Below are positions 8,307 through 16,231 of a stretch of 64,000 nucleotides of DNA, piece by piece. Source of the DNA: an uncultured Dysosmobacter sp. (GTDB taxonomy: Bacteria; Bacillota; Clostridia; Oscillospirales; Oscillospiraceae); assembly GCA_934563745.1 (NCBI GenBank), contig CAKTHE010000006.1, forward strand, positions 1 through 64,000, written 5' to 3'. Position 1 is the first letter of the stretch; every line of letters starts with the position of its first letter. A model generated the notes under the pieces. It was not told the origin of the DNA. It saw only the letters and a program-made list of their open reading frames with translations, and searched no databases. A program made the translations under genes and the position numbers.

Positions 8307-8840
8307 TTACCGTGTTCCCGGCCGCTTCCACAAACGGACCGCTCCCGCCGCCCTTGTCCCGGCAAGATCGATCAGGCGCTGGTTGGAACTGCCGCGGAAC
8401 AGCAGAGAGATATCGTGCAGCGCCGCAACATAGCGTCCATCCACCAGCACATCCAGCAGATCCAGCAACGGCTGCGTCGCCTCACAGTGGGGGTACGCCG
8501 CCGGATCCGTCAATTCTTCATAGGTAAAGCCGCTGAAGGCCCAGAGATCCTTCTCCGGAAGCTCCCGCCGCACCCGCTGCACAAACGGCAGCAGCACGCG
8601 CTGATTCTCCGGCTCAAAGGGCTCCCCTCCCAGCAGGGTCAGCCCGTTGATATAAGAAGGGCGCAAAAGGTCCAGCAGCTGCCGTTCCGTCTCCTCCGTA
8701 AAGGGCCGTCCGTAATCAAACGCCCAGGTCTGCGGCTGAAAGCACTGCTCGCAGTGGTTGGTGCAGCCGGAAACAAACAGGCTCACCCGCACGCCCCAGC
8801 CGTTGGCAATATCGCAGTTTTTAATTTCTCCGTAATGCAT
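8307..8840 (-). CDS. nrdG: Anaerobic ribonucleotide reductase activating protein NrdG
   Basis: Radical-SAM activase that places the glycyl radical on NrdD. At 177 residues it has the usual NrdG size. The cluster motif C26-X3-C30-X2-C33 lies in SGCTNHCEQCF, and GGEP of the SAM-binding site (LLGGEPFEPEN) follows. The start at 8840 gives a standard NrdG N-terminus (MHYGEIKNCDIANGWGVRVS) and has GAGAAGG seven bases upstream; the open frame continues upstream without family similarity. It lies 187 bases downstream of nrdD on the same strand, as usual for the pair. Confidence 0.94.
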   Translation of the reverse strand: MHYGEIKNCDIANGWGVRVSLFVSGCTNHCEQCFQPQTWAFDYGRPFTEETERQLLDLLRPSYINGLTLLGGEPFEPENQRVLLPFVQRVRRELPEKDLWAFSGFTYEELTDPAAYPHCEATQPLLDLLDVLVDGRYVAALHDISLLFRGSSNQRLIDLAGTRAAGAVRLWKRPGTR

Positions 8841-8916
8841 GATCCTTCTCCAGTCCGCGCCGGAAGCGCAAGGATGTTGAGCGTTCCGGCCGCCTGCCCC
8901 CGGCGCGGCAGCGCTG

Positions 8917-8956
8917 AGGAAGCGCTTCCCGGGTTTTTCCCCGGGAAACGCTTCCT
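8917..8956. repeat. Hairpin in the nrdD-nrdG gap
   Basis: Long interrupted stem (AGGAAGCG plus CTTCCCGGG against CCCGGGAA plus CGCTTCCT). On the transcribed minus strand it lacks a T run. A role in mRNA processing or in setting the nrdD:nrdG ratio is more likely than termination. Confidence 0.5.
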
Positions 8957-9027
8957 TCCGATTCAAAAGCAGTGCAGCAGCCGGCGGCGCCCGGTCCTTT
9001 CCCATGCGCCCTGGCCGGGCCGGCTGC

Positions 9028-11226
9028 TCAAAGATGCATCACCCGGTCCCGGATCTCCTGGGTACGTCCCTGGTTCCAGAACTGTGTTCCGATGTAGCCG
9101 CAGGTCCGCCGGGCCACGTTCATCTTGTTCTGATCCGTGTTTCCGCACTTGGGACAGCGCCAGATCAGCTTGCCGTCCTCTTCCACGATCTGGATCTCTC
9201 CATCCCAGCCGCAGACCTGGCAGTAATCGCTCTTGGTATTCAGCTCGGCGTAAATGATGTTGTCGTAGATAAACTTCATCACCTGCAGCACCGCCTCCAG
9301 GTTGTCCTGCATGTTGGGAACCTCCACATAGCTGATTGCGCCGCCGGGAGAGAGGTGCTGGAAGGTGGCCTCAAACTTGAGCTTGCTGAACGCGTCGATG
9401 GGCTCGGTCACATGGACATGATAGCTGTTGGTGATATAGCCCTTGTCGGTAACGCCCTTGATGATGCCGAAACGCTTCTGCAGCGCCTTGGCAAACTTAT
9501 AGGTCGTGGACTCCAGTGGCGTTCCGTACAGAGAATAGTCGATATTCTCCGCCTTCTTCCACTCCGCGCACTTGTCATTCATCTTCTGCATGACCTGCAG
9601 GGCAAAAGGAGTCGCCTCCGGGTCGGTGTGGCTCTTCCCGGTCATATACTTCACACACTCGTAAAGGCCCGCATAGCCCAGAGAAATGGTGGAATACCCG
9701 TCATAGAGCAGCCGGTCAATGGGCTCGCCCTTTTTCAGGCGGGCGCAGGCACCATACTGCCACAAAATGGGAGCCGCGTCGGAAAGCGTCCCTTTCAGAC
9801 GGTCATGCCGGCAGCGCAGCGCCCGGTGGCACAGCTCCAGCCGCTCGTCAAAGATCTTCCAGAATTTATCCGGATCCCCACCGGAGGACAGCGCCACATC
9901 CGGCAGATTGATGGTCACAACGCCCTGGTTAAAGCGCCCGTAATACTTATGCTTCCCCGGCTGATAGTTCCCCGCGTTGGCAATGTTGCCCACGCCCACG
10001 TCGGTAAACCGGTCCGGCGTCAGGAAGGAGCGGCAGCCCATGCAGGCATACACATCGCCCTTGAGCTCCAGCATTTTCTTCTCGGAAATGTAGTCGGGCA
10101 CCATCCGCTTGGCCGTGCACTTGGCCGCCAGCTTGGTCAGATACCAATACTTGCTGTCTTCCGTGATGTTGTCCTTCTCCAGCACATAGATCAGCTTGGG
10201 GAAGGCCGGCGTGATCCAAACTCCCTCTTCATTCTTAACGCCCTGATAGCGCTGCTCCAGCACCTCTTCAATAATCAGTGCCAAGTCGTGCTTGGTCTGC
10301 GGATCCTCCGCCTCGCCCAGGTACATAAACACCGTCACAAACGGTGCCTGTCCGTTGGTGGTCAGCAGCGTCACCACCTGATACTGAATGGTCTGCACAC
10401 CCCGGCGGATCTCATCCCGCAGCCGGATCTCCACCATGTCCCGCACCTTTTCCTCCGGTACGCTTACGCCGATCTCCTGCAGCTCCCGGTCCACGGCCTT
10501 GCGGATCTTCTGGCGGCTGATCTCCACAAAGGGCGCCAGGTGCGTCAGAGAAATGCTCTGTCCGCCGTACTGGTTGGAAGCCACCTGCGCGATGATCTGG
10601 GTGGCAATGTTGCAGGCGGTGGAAAAGCTGTGGGGTTTTTCGATCAGCGTTCCGGAAATGACCGTGCCGTTTTGCAGCATGTCCTCCAGGTTGACCAGAT
10701 CGCAGTTATGCATGTGCTGGGCATAGTAATCCGAGTCATGGAAGTGGATGATGCCCGCGTTGTGCGCATCCACAATATCCTTGGGCAGCAGCAGCCGGTT
10801 GGTGATATCCCGGCTGACCTCGCCGGCCATATAATCCCGCTGAACCGAGTTGACGGTCGGGTTCTTATTAGAGTTTTCCTGCTTTGCTTCTTCGTTATTG
10901 CACTCGATCAGGCTGAGGATCTTATCGTCCGTGGTGTTGGACTTGCGGATCAGGGAGCGGGTGTAGCGATAGGTGATATACGCCTTCGCCACCTCGAAGG
11001 CCCCATGCGCCATGATCTGGTGCTCCACCAGGTCCTGGATCTCCTCCACCGAGGGGGAACGGTTCATCTTCTGACAGGCCAGGCTGACCGACTCTGCGAT
11101 CCGCTGGATCTGAACAGGCGTCATGCGTGCGCTCTCTTCAATGGCCCCGTTGGCCTTGGTGATCGCCGCAACAATTTTTTCAATGTCAAACGTAACTTCC
11201 GTTCCGTTGCGTTTGATGACCTTCAT
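9028..11226 (-). CDS. nrdD: Anaerobic (class III) ribonucleoside-triphosphate reductase NrdD
   Basis: Oxygen-sensitive enzyme that makes dNTPs from NTPs, 732 residues. An ATP-cone regulatory domain occupies about residues 1-95 (KVIKRNGTEVTFDIEKIVAAI). The barrel core includes HFHDSDYYAQHMHNC. The C-terminal zinc site uses two CxxC pairs (CQVCGW and CPKCGN), and the glycyl-radical loop is RRTCGYIGTQFWNQGR, with Gly710 the likely radical site. Expression appears to be controlled by NrdR through two boxes over its promoter. nrdG follows. This is the only ribonucleotide reductase in the window. Confidence 0.97.
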   Translation of the reverse strand: MKVIKRNGTEVTFDIEKIVAAITKANGAIEESARMTPVQIQRIAESVSLACQKMNRSPSVEEIQDLVEHQIMAHGAFEVAKAYITYRYTRSLIRKSNTTDDKILSLIECNNEEAKQENSNKNPTVNSVQRDYMAGEVSRDITNRLLLPKDIVDAHNAGIIHFHDSDYYAQHMHNCDLVNLEDMLQNGTVISGTLIEKPHSFSTACNIATQIIAQVASNQYGGQSISLTHLAPFVEISRQKIRKAVDRELQEIGVSVPEEKVRDMVEIRLRDEIRRGVQTIQYQVVTLLTTNGQAPFVTVFMYLGEAEDPQTKHDLALIIEEVLEQRYQGVKNEEGVWITPAFPKLIYVLEKDNITEDSKYWYLTKLAAKCTAKRMVPDYISEKKMLELKGDVYACMGCRSFLTPDRFTDVGVGNIANAGNYQPGKHKYYGRFNQGVVTINLPDVALSSGGDPDKFWKIFDERLELCHRALRCRHDRLKGTLSDAAPILWQYGACARLKKGEPIDRLLYDGYSTISLGYAGLYECVKYMTGKSHTDPEATPFALQVMQKMNDKCAEWKKAENIDYSLYGTPLESTTYKFAKALQKRFGIIKGVTDKGYITNSYHVHVTEPIDAFSKLKFEATFQHLSPGGAISYVEVPNMQDNLEAVLQVMKFIYDNIIYAELNTKSDYCQVCGWDGEIQIVEEDGKLIWRCPKCGNTDQNKMNVARRTCGYIGTQFWNQGRTQEIRDRVMHL

Positions 11227-11337
11227 ACCGGCACTTCCTCTCTCTTCCGTACAAATTCAATTCATTCTCCGCGCCAATCCGGCGGTGCGGCTTCCTCTTC
11301 ATCTGTTCCGGAGCAGCTTCCAAGTGCGCCCCGAAAT

Positions 11338-11390
11338 ACACAATATATCTTGTACATATCTATCATATACCACAAGATATTGCCTTGCAA
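11338..11390 (-). promoter_or_regulatory. nrdDG promoter overlapped by two NrdR boxes
   Basis: On the minus strand TTGCAA (11385-11390), 17-base spacer, TATGAT (11362-11367). Box 1, ACACAATATATCTTGT (11338-11353), is close to the NrdR consensus. A weaker second box lies at 11370-11385 in the same register. The boxes start 32 bases apart, about three helical turns, the known spacing for cooperative NrdR binding. They cover the -35/spacer and the start region, so repression is expected when dATP is plentiful. Confidence 0.8.
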
Positions 11391-11477
11391 GTCTTTTTGA
11401 AAATTAAAATAAGTCTGTGCAATCTGCAAGAATTTTCAGGGTAATTTTCTCCATCTGTGCAGCGGCTGCGCACGCAA

Positions 11478-11512
11478 AAAAGAGCGCGGACGAAGGCCCG
11501 TCCGCGCTCTTT
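11478..11512 (-). terminator. Intrinsic terminator after the formate/nitrite channel
   Basis: Stem of 12 GC-rich pairs (11481-11492 with 11499-11510, loop AAGGCC) flanked by A and T runs. On the minus strand it follows the channel gene stop by about a dozen bases. Confidence 0.88.
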
Positions 11513-11524
11513 CCGCACAGGTCC

Positions 11525-12334
11525 TTATTTCAGCTTCCGGTGCCCGGCCCAGACAAGAGCCCCGAACCCCAGGCCCCCCAGAAGGTTCCCCAGCGTCACG
11601 GGCAGCAGATTATTTACAAGGAACGATCCCCAGCTCAGGGCGGAGCAATCCACCCCCGCGGACGCAGCCAGCTCCGCATACCGGGGCACCGTCAGGGCAA
11701 GCAGCCCCGCCGGCACATAATAAAGATTGGCCACACAGTGCTCAAACCCGGCCAGCACGAAAAAGCACACCGGAATGAAAGCGCCGACGGCCCGGCCGGC
11801 CACATCCTTGGCACACAGCGCGCACATGACGGCCGTGCATACCAGAACGTTGCACAAAATTCCCAGGATCAGCGCAGCCGGAAAGGACAGCGCACATTTG
11901 TTCGCCGCCAGACGAATGGTATAAACCGCCAGAGCCCCGCCGGAGAGATTCAGCTGACCGCCCCAGACGCAGCCGGCAGCCGCAGCCAGCGCCCCGACGG
12001 CATTTCCGGCATACACCAGCACCAGGTTGCGTACCGCCGCTCCCGTCCGGACACGCCGTTCCAGCAGCGGGATCGCCAGCAGGCAGTTTCCCGTAAACAG
12101 CTCTGCCCCGGTCAGGATCACCATGATCAGGCCAAAGGGAAACAGCAAGCCGCAAACGATCTTGATAACGGACGGATTTTCCAGCGCATGGGCCGCCGTA
12201 TTGGTCACGGCACCGCCCATTGCAATGAAAAAGCCGGCCAGAATCGAAAGCACCAGCAGCTTTCCGACACCGGCGGCGCACTTTTTCTCTCCGACACCGC
12301 AGTAGCTTTCCACAAATTCGGCAGGATTCAGCAT
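11525..12334 (-). CDS. Formate/nitrite transporter (FNT) family channel
   Basis: Predicted pentameric membrane channel, 269 residues with about six transmembrane helices. The FNT signature FFVLAGFEHCVANLYYVPAGLL (about 193-214) contains the central pore histidine; the family usually has AGFEHSVAN, so Cys replaces Ser here. The loop LTGAELFTGN (about 73-82) is also conserved. Members carry formate, nitrite or hydrosulfide. With formate ligase nearby and no nitrite metabolism in view, formate (FocA-like) is the best guess. It is transcribed alone between two terminators. Confidence 0.85.
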   Translation of the reverse strand: MLNPAEFVESYCGVGEKKCAAGVGKLLVLSILAGFFIAMGGAVTNTAAHALENPSVIKIVCGLLFPFGLIMVILTGAELFTGNCLLAIPLLERRVRTGAAVRNLVLVYAGNAVGALAAAAGCVWGGQLNLSGGALAVYTIRLAANKCALSFPAALILGILCNVLVCTAVMCALCAKDVAGRAVGAFIPVCFFVLAGFEHCVANLYYVPAGLLALTVPRYAELAASAGVDCSALSWGSFLVNNLLPVTLGNLLGGLGFGALVWAGHRKLK

Positions 12335-12467
12335 AGGTTCCTCGCTCCCTCTTTTATTCAGTCTTGTTCAGTCTAACAGCTCCGGCTGTGGCGGTAAATC
12401 CACAGCTTTCACAAATTTTTCGGGTCCCGGTTCCGGGAATTCTCTGCCGCGCACGGGTCCGGGCAGT

Positions 12468-12500
12468 AAGAAGCCCGGTCCGCCGGGAACCGGGCTTCTT
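12468..12500. terminator. Intrinsic terminator after the DUF1576-type gene
   Basis: 12-bp perfect stem (12468-12479 with 12489-12500) with T runs on either strand. It follows the stop of the minus-strand membrane protein. Confidence 0.85.
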
Positions 12501-12517
12501 TTGTTCGGTTCATTCGC

Positions 12518-14041
12518 TCAGCTTGTATGCTCAGCCGTCTGCGGATCCGGGAGGCTGCCGTCTTCCTGCACAGCCGGAGCTTCCCCCGGCCCCAGTTCAT
12601 CCGTTTCCATCTGGTCCTCCGGACTCACGATCCGCTCCTGCGGCGGATTTTCCCCCGGAGCCTCCCGGTCCGCCTCCATCGGGGCGGCCGAGCGCTTCAT
12701 CGCCGCCATCCGGCGGTGGGTGCGCCACGCCGAGGTATCGATGGGCTTGCTCTCTTCAAACAAGTCGAAATAATCCTCGTTCCGAAGCACCGGGCGGCGG
12801 CGCTTGAGGATCGCCGTCATGGTCGGGTAAAACACGATGGCGATCAACCCGCCGGAAAAACCGTTGTTGTAAAGATTCATGCCGGCCACCGGTCCGCCTG
12901 TCTGCAGCACCAATGCCGAATGGATAAAGCCCGCCAGGATCCCCACCGGCCAGCCGAAGTGACCGGCGATCGGCGCCAGCGTCGTGCCGAACAGGCCGGC
13001 CAGCTGCAAAGAGGGATAATCCGGCGTATGGTGCATTCCGTAAGACCCCAGGGCAACGCCCAGCATGATCGGCGTAATATTCAGGGCGTGCTTTCCGAAG
13101 GCGGAAAAGCCCATTACGGTAAAAATGCCGCCCACGGTAGGTCCGTTCAGGTCGCCGTCGATCAGCAGCACATAGCCCATGGCCAGCAGACCGTTGACAC
13201 CCATATTCACCATCACCGGCCCGGCCCCAAACATACGAAGATAGTCGCTGGGGGCCCGCCCCGTGGTAGACAGCAGCCGCCGGTAGCCGGCCCAGACTGC
13301 CCAGCAGGGCACATTCGTTTCAAAAAAGCCGGCCAGGATTAGCATCAGGCAAAGGACGCTCAGCGCCACAATAAAGCGTTTGTTGTAGCCTGTGGCCCAA
13401 AACAGCACCGAGTCCGGCTGGTCGCCGAAGGCCGTCAGCACCGGCACGATCATCATGGCAAACAGACCGCAGGCGAAGCCCATGTTATAAAGGTTCATGC
13501 CGTTTTGAACCTTATATGTATAAGCCGAGAGTGACGGCAGCACAAAGCCGATCACAATGCCGGTCAACGCCCCCAGCCAAAGACTGGCATGGACGCTGCC
13601 CAGGGCCATATAGCTGACCAGCGGCGCCAGCGAGGTGGACATCAGCGCCACGGAAACGTACTTGGAAAAGGGCTCTTTCTGATACTTGGCGTACAGCCAG
13701 GTCCCCAGGATGATCGGCCAGATGTTGACGATATTCTTGCCGAACAGGGAAAAGCCGGCCATCAGCCCCATTTCCACAATGGTAAATCCGTTATACGGAT
13801 CCCCGGAAAAACGGATCAGGCAAATGGAGATGATTGTCACCAGGCCCGCATTGACCAGCGCCGCCCCCACGCCCGCAATGGATACATAGTCCGTGATCAG
13901 AAGGTCCTGCATCGTGACGATCCGGTACAGGCCCGTCGGCACGTTTCCCGGTTCATCCAGCGCAAGCCCCAGCGCCATAAGGATCAAAGAAAATGTGATG
14001 GTCATGGGGAATATTTCGTTATAGCGTTCCTGGGTCTGCAA
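12518..14041 (-). CDS. Polytopic membrane protein, DUF1576-like
   Basis: 507-residue integral membrane protein with about ten hydrophobic segments up to residue 420 and a charged cytoplasmic tail (about 425-507) rich in Pro and Glu. Two related halves are visible: NGMNLYNMGFACGLFA and AGMNLYNNGFSGGLIA, and ...GLMAGFSLFGKNIVNIWPIILG and ...TVMGFSAFGKHALNITPIMLG. This internal duplication suggests a transporter fold. I recall the DUF1576 family as matching, but function is unknown. The start is a TTG with AGGAGG eight bases upstream, and no better codon is near. A leader peptide and terminator precede it. Confidence 0.75.
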   Translation of the reverse strand: MQTQERYNEIFPMTITFSLILMALGLALDEPGNVPTGLYRIVTMQDLLITDYVSIAGVGAALVNAGLVTIISICLIRFSGDPYNGFTIVEMGLMAGFSLFGKNIVNIWPIILGTWLYAKYQKEPFSKYVSVALMSTSLAPLVSYMALGSVHASLWLGALTGIVIGFVLPSLSAYTYKVQNGMNLYNMGFACGLFAMMIVPVLTAFGDQPDSVLFWATGYNKRFIVALSVLCLMLILAGFFETNVPCWAVWAGYRRLLSTTGRAPSDYLRMFGAGPVMVNMGVNGLLAMGYVLLIDGDLNGPTVGGIFTVMGFSAFGKHALNITPIMLGVALGSYGMHHTPDYPSLQLAGLFGTTLAPIAGHFGWPVGILAGFIHSALVLQTGGPVAGMNLYNNGFSGGLIAIVFYPTMTAILKRRRPVLRNEDYFDLFEESKPIDTSAWRTHRRMAAMKRSAAPMEADREAPGENPPQERIVSPEDQMETDELGPGEAPAVQEDGSLPDPQTAEHTS

Positions 14042-14139
14042 GACGTTTCCCTCCTATCAGCAAACCTTTTTCCCTTTGGGCCGTCTCTCCGCTCTTTTCC
14101 CGGTCGGAACGGGCCGGTTTGCGCCGACAATCCCGTAAG

Positions 14140-14232
14140 TTAAAAAAAGGCAAGCCGGCTTCCTCCCGCCGGCTTTTTTCCGGCGTACACAGGCGCAGGC
14201 CGGATCGCTGTCATCAATCTGATTTTTTGCAT
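14140..14232 (-). CDS. Candidate 30-residue leader peptide overlapping an attenuator
   Basis: Short frame from an ATG with AAGGA eight bases upstream, about 15 bases after the predicted transcription start. It is basic and proline-containing; the central IRPAPVYAG resembles the kind of stretch seen in ribosome-arrest peptides. Its last codons (two Phe, then TAA) are encoded by the T run of the terminator, so the frame exactly spans the attenuator. Four GCCGG/CCGGC segments give mutually exclusive hairpins: 1:2 around 14175-14200, 2:3, and 3:4, the terminator. Function as a leader is inferred from this arrangement. Confidence 0.6.
   Translation of the reverse strand: MQKIRLMTAIRPAPVYAGKKPAGGSRLAFF
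14142..14175 (-). terminator. Leader terminator upstream of the DUF1576-like gene
   Basis: On the minus strand AAGCCGGC (14168-14175) pairs with GCCGGCTT (14152-14159) and is followed by GCC and seven T. It lies between promoter and gene, about 100 bases before the TTG start. Confidence 0.78.
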
Positions 14233-14253
14233 AAACAAATCCTTAACAATTTT

Positions 14254-14282
14254 ATCATAACATCTATGAAAACTCCCGTCAA
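14254..14282 (-). promoter_or_regulatory. Sigma-A promoter of the attenuated DUF1576-like gene
   Basis: TTGACG (14277-14282), 17-base spacer, TATGAT (14254-14259) on the minus strand. Start near 14247, leader about 205 bases. Confidence 0.75.
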
Positions 14283-14505
14283 TCGCAATTTTTTTGAATG
14301 ATGTGCACAATCCATCCCACCGGGGCGTTCCCGCCTGCGCTGCCTGCCCGTTCCAAGGTCGACCTCCGGCTCCGGATTTTTCCTGTTTTGCCGCTGCCGC
14401 AGCGGCTGCGGGCTGCAGGGCCACCGAGGCTCCGGCCGTCTCGCGCCTTAAAAGCGCCGTCCGATCCGTCCGTTTTTCTTCAGAAAATTTTTCCGGCAAA
14501 AAAGC

Positions 14506-14535
14506 GGTATATTCCCGTTTCTTCGAGTCAAACTA
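14506..14535 (+). promoter_or_regulatory. Candidate forespore (sigma-G type) promoter of the SASP gene
   Basis: GGTATA (14506-14511) and CAAACTA (14529-14535) with a 17-base spacer resemble the sigma-G pattern (GNATA / CATNNTA). The position, about 60 bases before the ATG, and the product fit. The match is partial. Confidence 0.45.
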
Positions 14536-14595
14536 GCCATGCGATACCCAGAGACCCACAAATTCAAATTCGTTTTATGAAAAGGAGAAACTGTT

Positions 14596-14793
14596 ATGTC
14601 CAGCAAGAATAGTAATAAGCTCAATGTTCCCGAGGCCCGTTCCGCTATGGATAAGTTCAAGATGGAGGCAGCCTCCGAGGTCGGCGTGAACCTGAAGGAA
14701 GGCTACAACGGCGACCTGACCTCCCGCGAGGCCGGCAGCGTCGGCGGCCAGATGGTCAAGAAGATGATTGAGTCTTACGAGAAGAACCTGTAA
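14596..14793 (+). CDS. Small acid-soluble spore protein, alpha/beta type
   Basis: 65-residue DNA-binding protein that coats and protects spore DNA. Both family signatures are present: KFKMEAASEVGVNL (about 20-33), which contains the Gpr protease cleavage region, and LTSREAGSVGGQMVKKMIE (about 41-59). AAAGGAG precedes the ATG by nine bases. The gene has its own likely forespore promoter and a terminator at 14809-14848. It is direct evidence that this lineage makes, or recently made, endospores. Confidence 0.95.
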   Translation: MSSKNSNKLNVPEARSAMDKFKMEAASEVGVNLKEGYNGDLTSREAGSVGGQMVKKMIESYEKNL

Positions 14794-14808
14794 CTTCCGT
14801 TTTCCGTT

Positions 14809-14848
14809 AAAAAGGGCGGGCCCGGATCTTTTCCGGGTCCGCCCCTTT
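14809..14848. terminator. Intrinsic terminator after the SASP gene
   Basis: Nearly perfect stem of about 16 bp with one bulge, A run left and T run right. It serves the converging SASP (+) and decarboxylase (-) genes. Confidence 0.87.
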
Positions 14849-14857
14849 TCTCATTTT

Positions 14858-16210
14858 TCACGGTGTCTCCCGTACGACCTCCACCGAGGGGATCCCATAA
14901 TACCGGAAAATGGCCGCGGCATCCGCGCCGATCACCTCTCCGCTGACCGCCACCGGCACGGCAGGCGGACAGCTGACCGTCGGCACGGCCAGGATCCGAC
15001 CGACCGCCCGGGCGGCCGGAACCGTCTCCCGGGGCGAAAATGCCGCCTCACGGGGCGTGCAGGCCACAGCCGGCGGCCGCAGGCGCAGGCTCTCCCGCAG
15101 AAGCGGCGTTGTCTTTGAGTTGGCCCCCAGGCTCCGCTCGATCCGGGCCAGATCCTCCGCCCGGTTTGCCGGCGTGATCATCAGCACCACGGCATCCGGG
15201 TCTGCATACTCACACTCCACACCGCCGGCGCGCAGCCGCTGCGCCAGCTCCGCCCCGTCCCAGCCGGAGGCCGACGCCGCCAATGTCAGCTTCAAGGGAT
15301 CGCTGGGCTCCACCTGCCAGCCGGCCTCTGCAAGGCGCTGCTTCAGCGCGTCCACCCCGGCCGCGCAGGCGCGCAATGCCCGGGGATAATCCGCTGCCAG
15401 CGACCGGTTCGCAAGATCCAGCGACTGCAGGATCAGATACGATGGGCTGGTCGATCCGAAAAACGCCAGCGCCTCTTTCGCGCGCTGCGCAAAAAGCGCC
15501 GGAGCCCCCTGCCCCACATGCAGATACGCGCCGCCGGTCAGCACCGGAAGCGTCTTATGGGCAGAATCGCAGCACAGATCCGCCCCCAGCTCCATCGGAT
15601 GGCGGCGCTCCGGCAAGAAGCGCAGATAGGCACCGTGGGCGTTATCCACCAGCAGCGGCACCCCGCGGCTGTGGCACAGCTGTGCCAGTGCGCCCAGGTC
15701 CAGCTCTCCGCCCAGATAGTCCGGCGACGTCACATACACCGCGGCCGGAACACGGGGCGCCAGCGCATCCAGGGCCCGCGCAAGCCCTTCCGGCGTGATC
15801 GTGCAGCGGCACAGGGAAAAATCCGCATTCTCCGGCCATAGCCAGCGAACCTCCAGATCCAGCAGCGCCGCAGCCAGGATCATTACCTTATGGGCGTTGC
15901 GTCCCGCCAGAATGAGCGGCCGCGCCACCCCTGCCGCGCGCAGGCGCGCCAGATAGAGCATCGCCCGGATGCACTGTGAGGACCCCTCCGTCGAATAGCA
16001 GGTCCGCTGCGTTCCGAAAAGCGCGGATGCATGCGCCTCGCTGCGGGCAATGATCCCCTCCGCCTCATAAAGTGCGTCCGCCCCGGCCACCTCGGTGATA
16101 TCCAGCGCCTCGCAGCCTAAAACCGGGCGGCCCTTGTGGCCGGGCATATGCAGCCGGGCCATATCCCGCGCGGCATAGGCCTGTACAAAATCGTAAATCG
16201 GCGTATCCAG
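14858..16210 (-). CDS. Orn/Lys/Arg decarboxylase family PLP enzyme, apparent CTG start
   Basis: Fold-type I amino-acid decarboxylase, about 450 residues. The PLP lysine is in CCDSAHKTLPVLTGG, with HMPGHKG near the N-terminus and LVDNAHGAYL as the cofactor aspartate region. The first in-frame ATG (16162) would cut the conserved N-terminus. Sixteen codons further upstream a CTG at 16210 gives the family-like start (LDTPIYDFVQAY), ten bases after AAAGGAGG. A stop codon follows soon upstream, and no ATG, GTG or TTG is available in between. It starts 21 bases after the scfB stop, so it is likely in the same operon. Substrate (Arg, Lys or Orn) is not certain. Confidence 0.85.
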   Translation of the reverse strand: MDTPIYDFVQAYAARDMARLHMPGHKGRPVLGCEALDITEVAGADALYEAEGIIARSEAHASALFGTQRTCYSTEGSSQCIRAMLYLARLRAAGVARPLILAGRNAHKVMILAAALLDLEVRWLWPENADFSLCRCTITPEGLARALDALAPRVPAAVYVTSPDYLGGELDLGALAQLCHSRGVPLLVDNAHGAYLRFLPERRHPMELGADLCCDSAHKTLPVLTGGAYLHVGQGAPALFAQRAKEALAFFGSTSPSYLILQSLDLANRSLAADYPRALRACAAGVDALKQRLAEAGWQVEPSDPLKLTLAASASGWDGAELAQRLRAGGVECEYADPDAVVLMITPANRAEDLARIERSLGANSKTTPLLRESLRLRPPAVACTPREAAFSPRETVPAARAVGRILAVPTVSCPPAVPVAVSGEVIGADAAAIFRYYGIPSVEVVRETP

Positions 16211-16231
16211 ATCCGCCGCGCCTCCTTTCGT

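Larger units (their letters stand above)
14233..14595. other. Divergent intergenic region
   Basis: 363 bases between the leader peptide (-) and the spore-protein gene (+). The left end holds the attenuator promoter and the right end the likely sporulation promoter. The middle (about 14290-14500) is GC-rich with no start site or motif that I can support. Confidence 0.6.

Noticed and set aside
9004-11400. Long plus-strand frame opposite nrdD
   Set aside because: Antisense shadow of a clearly real glycyl-radical enzyme; low-complexity His/Leu/Arg-rich product without motifs.
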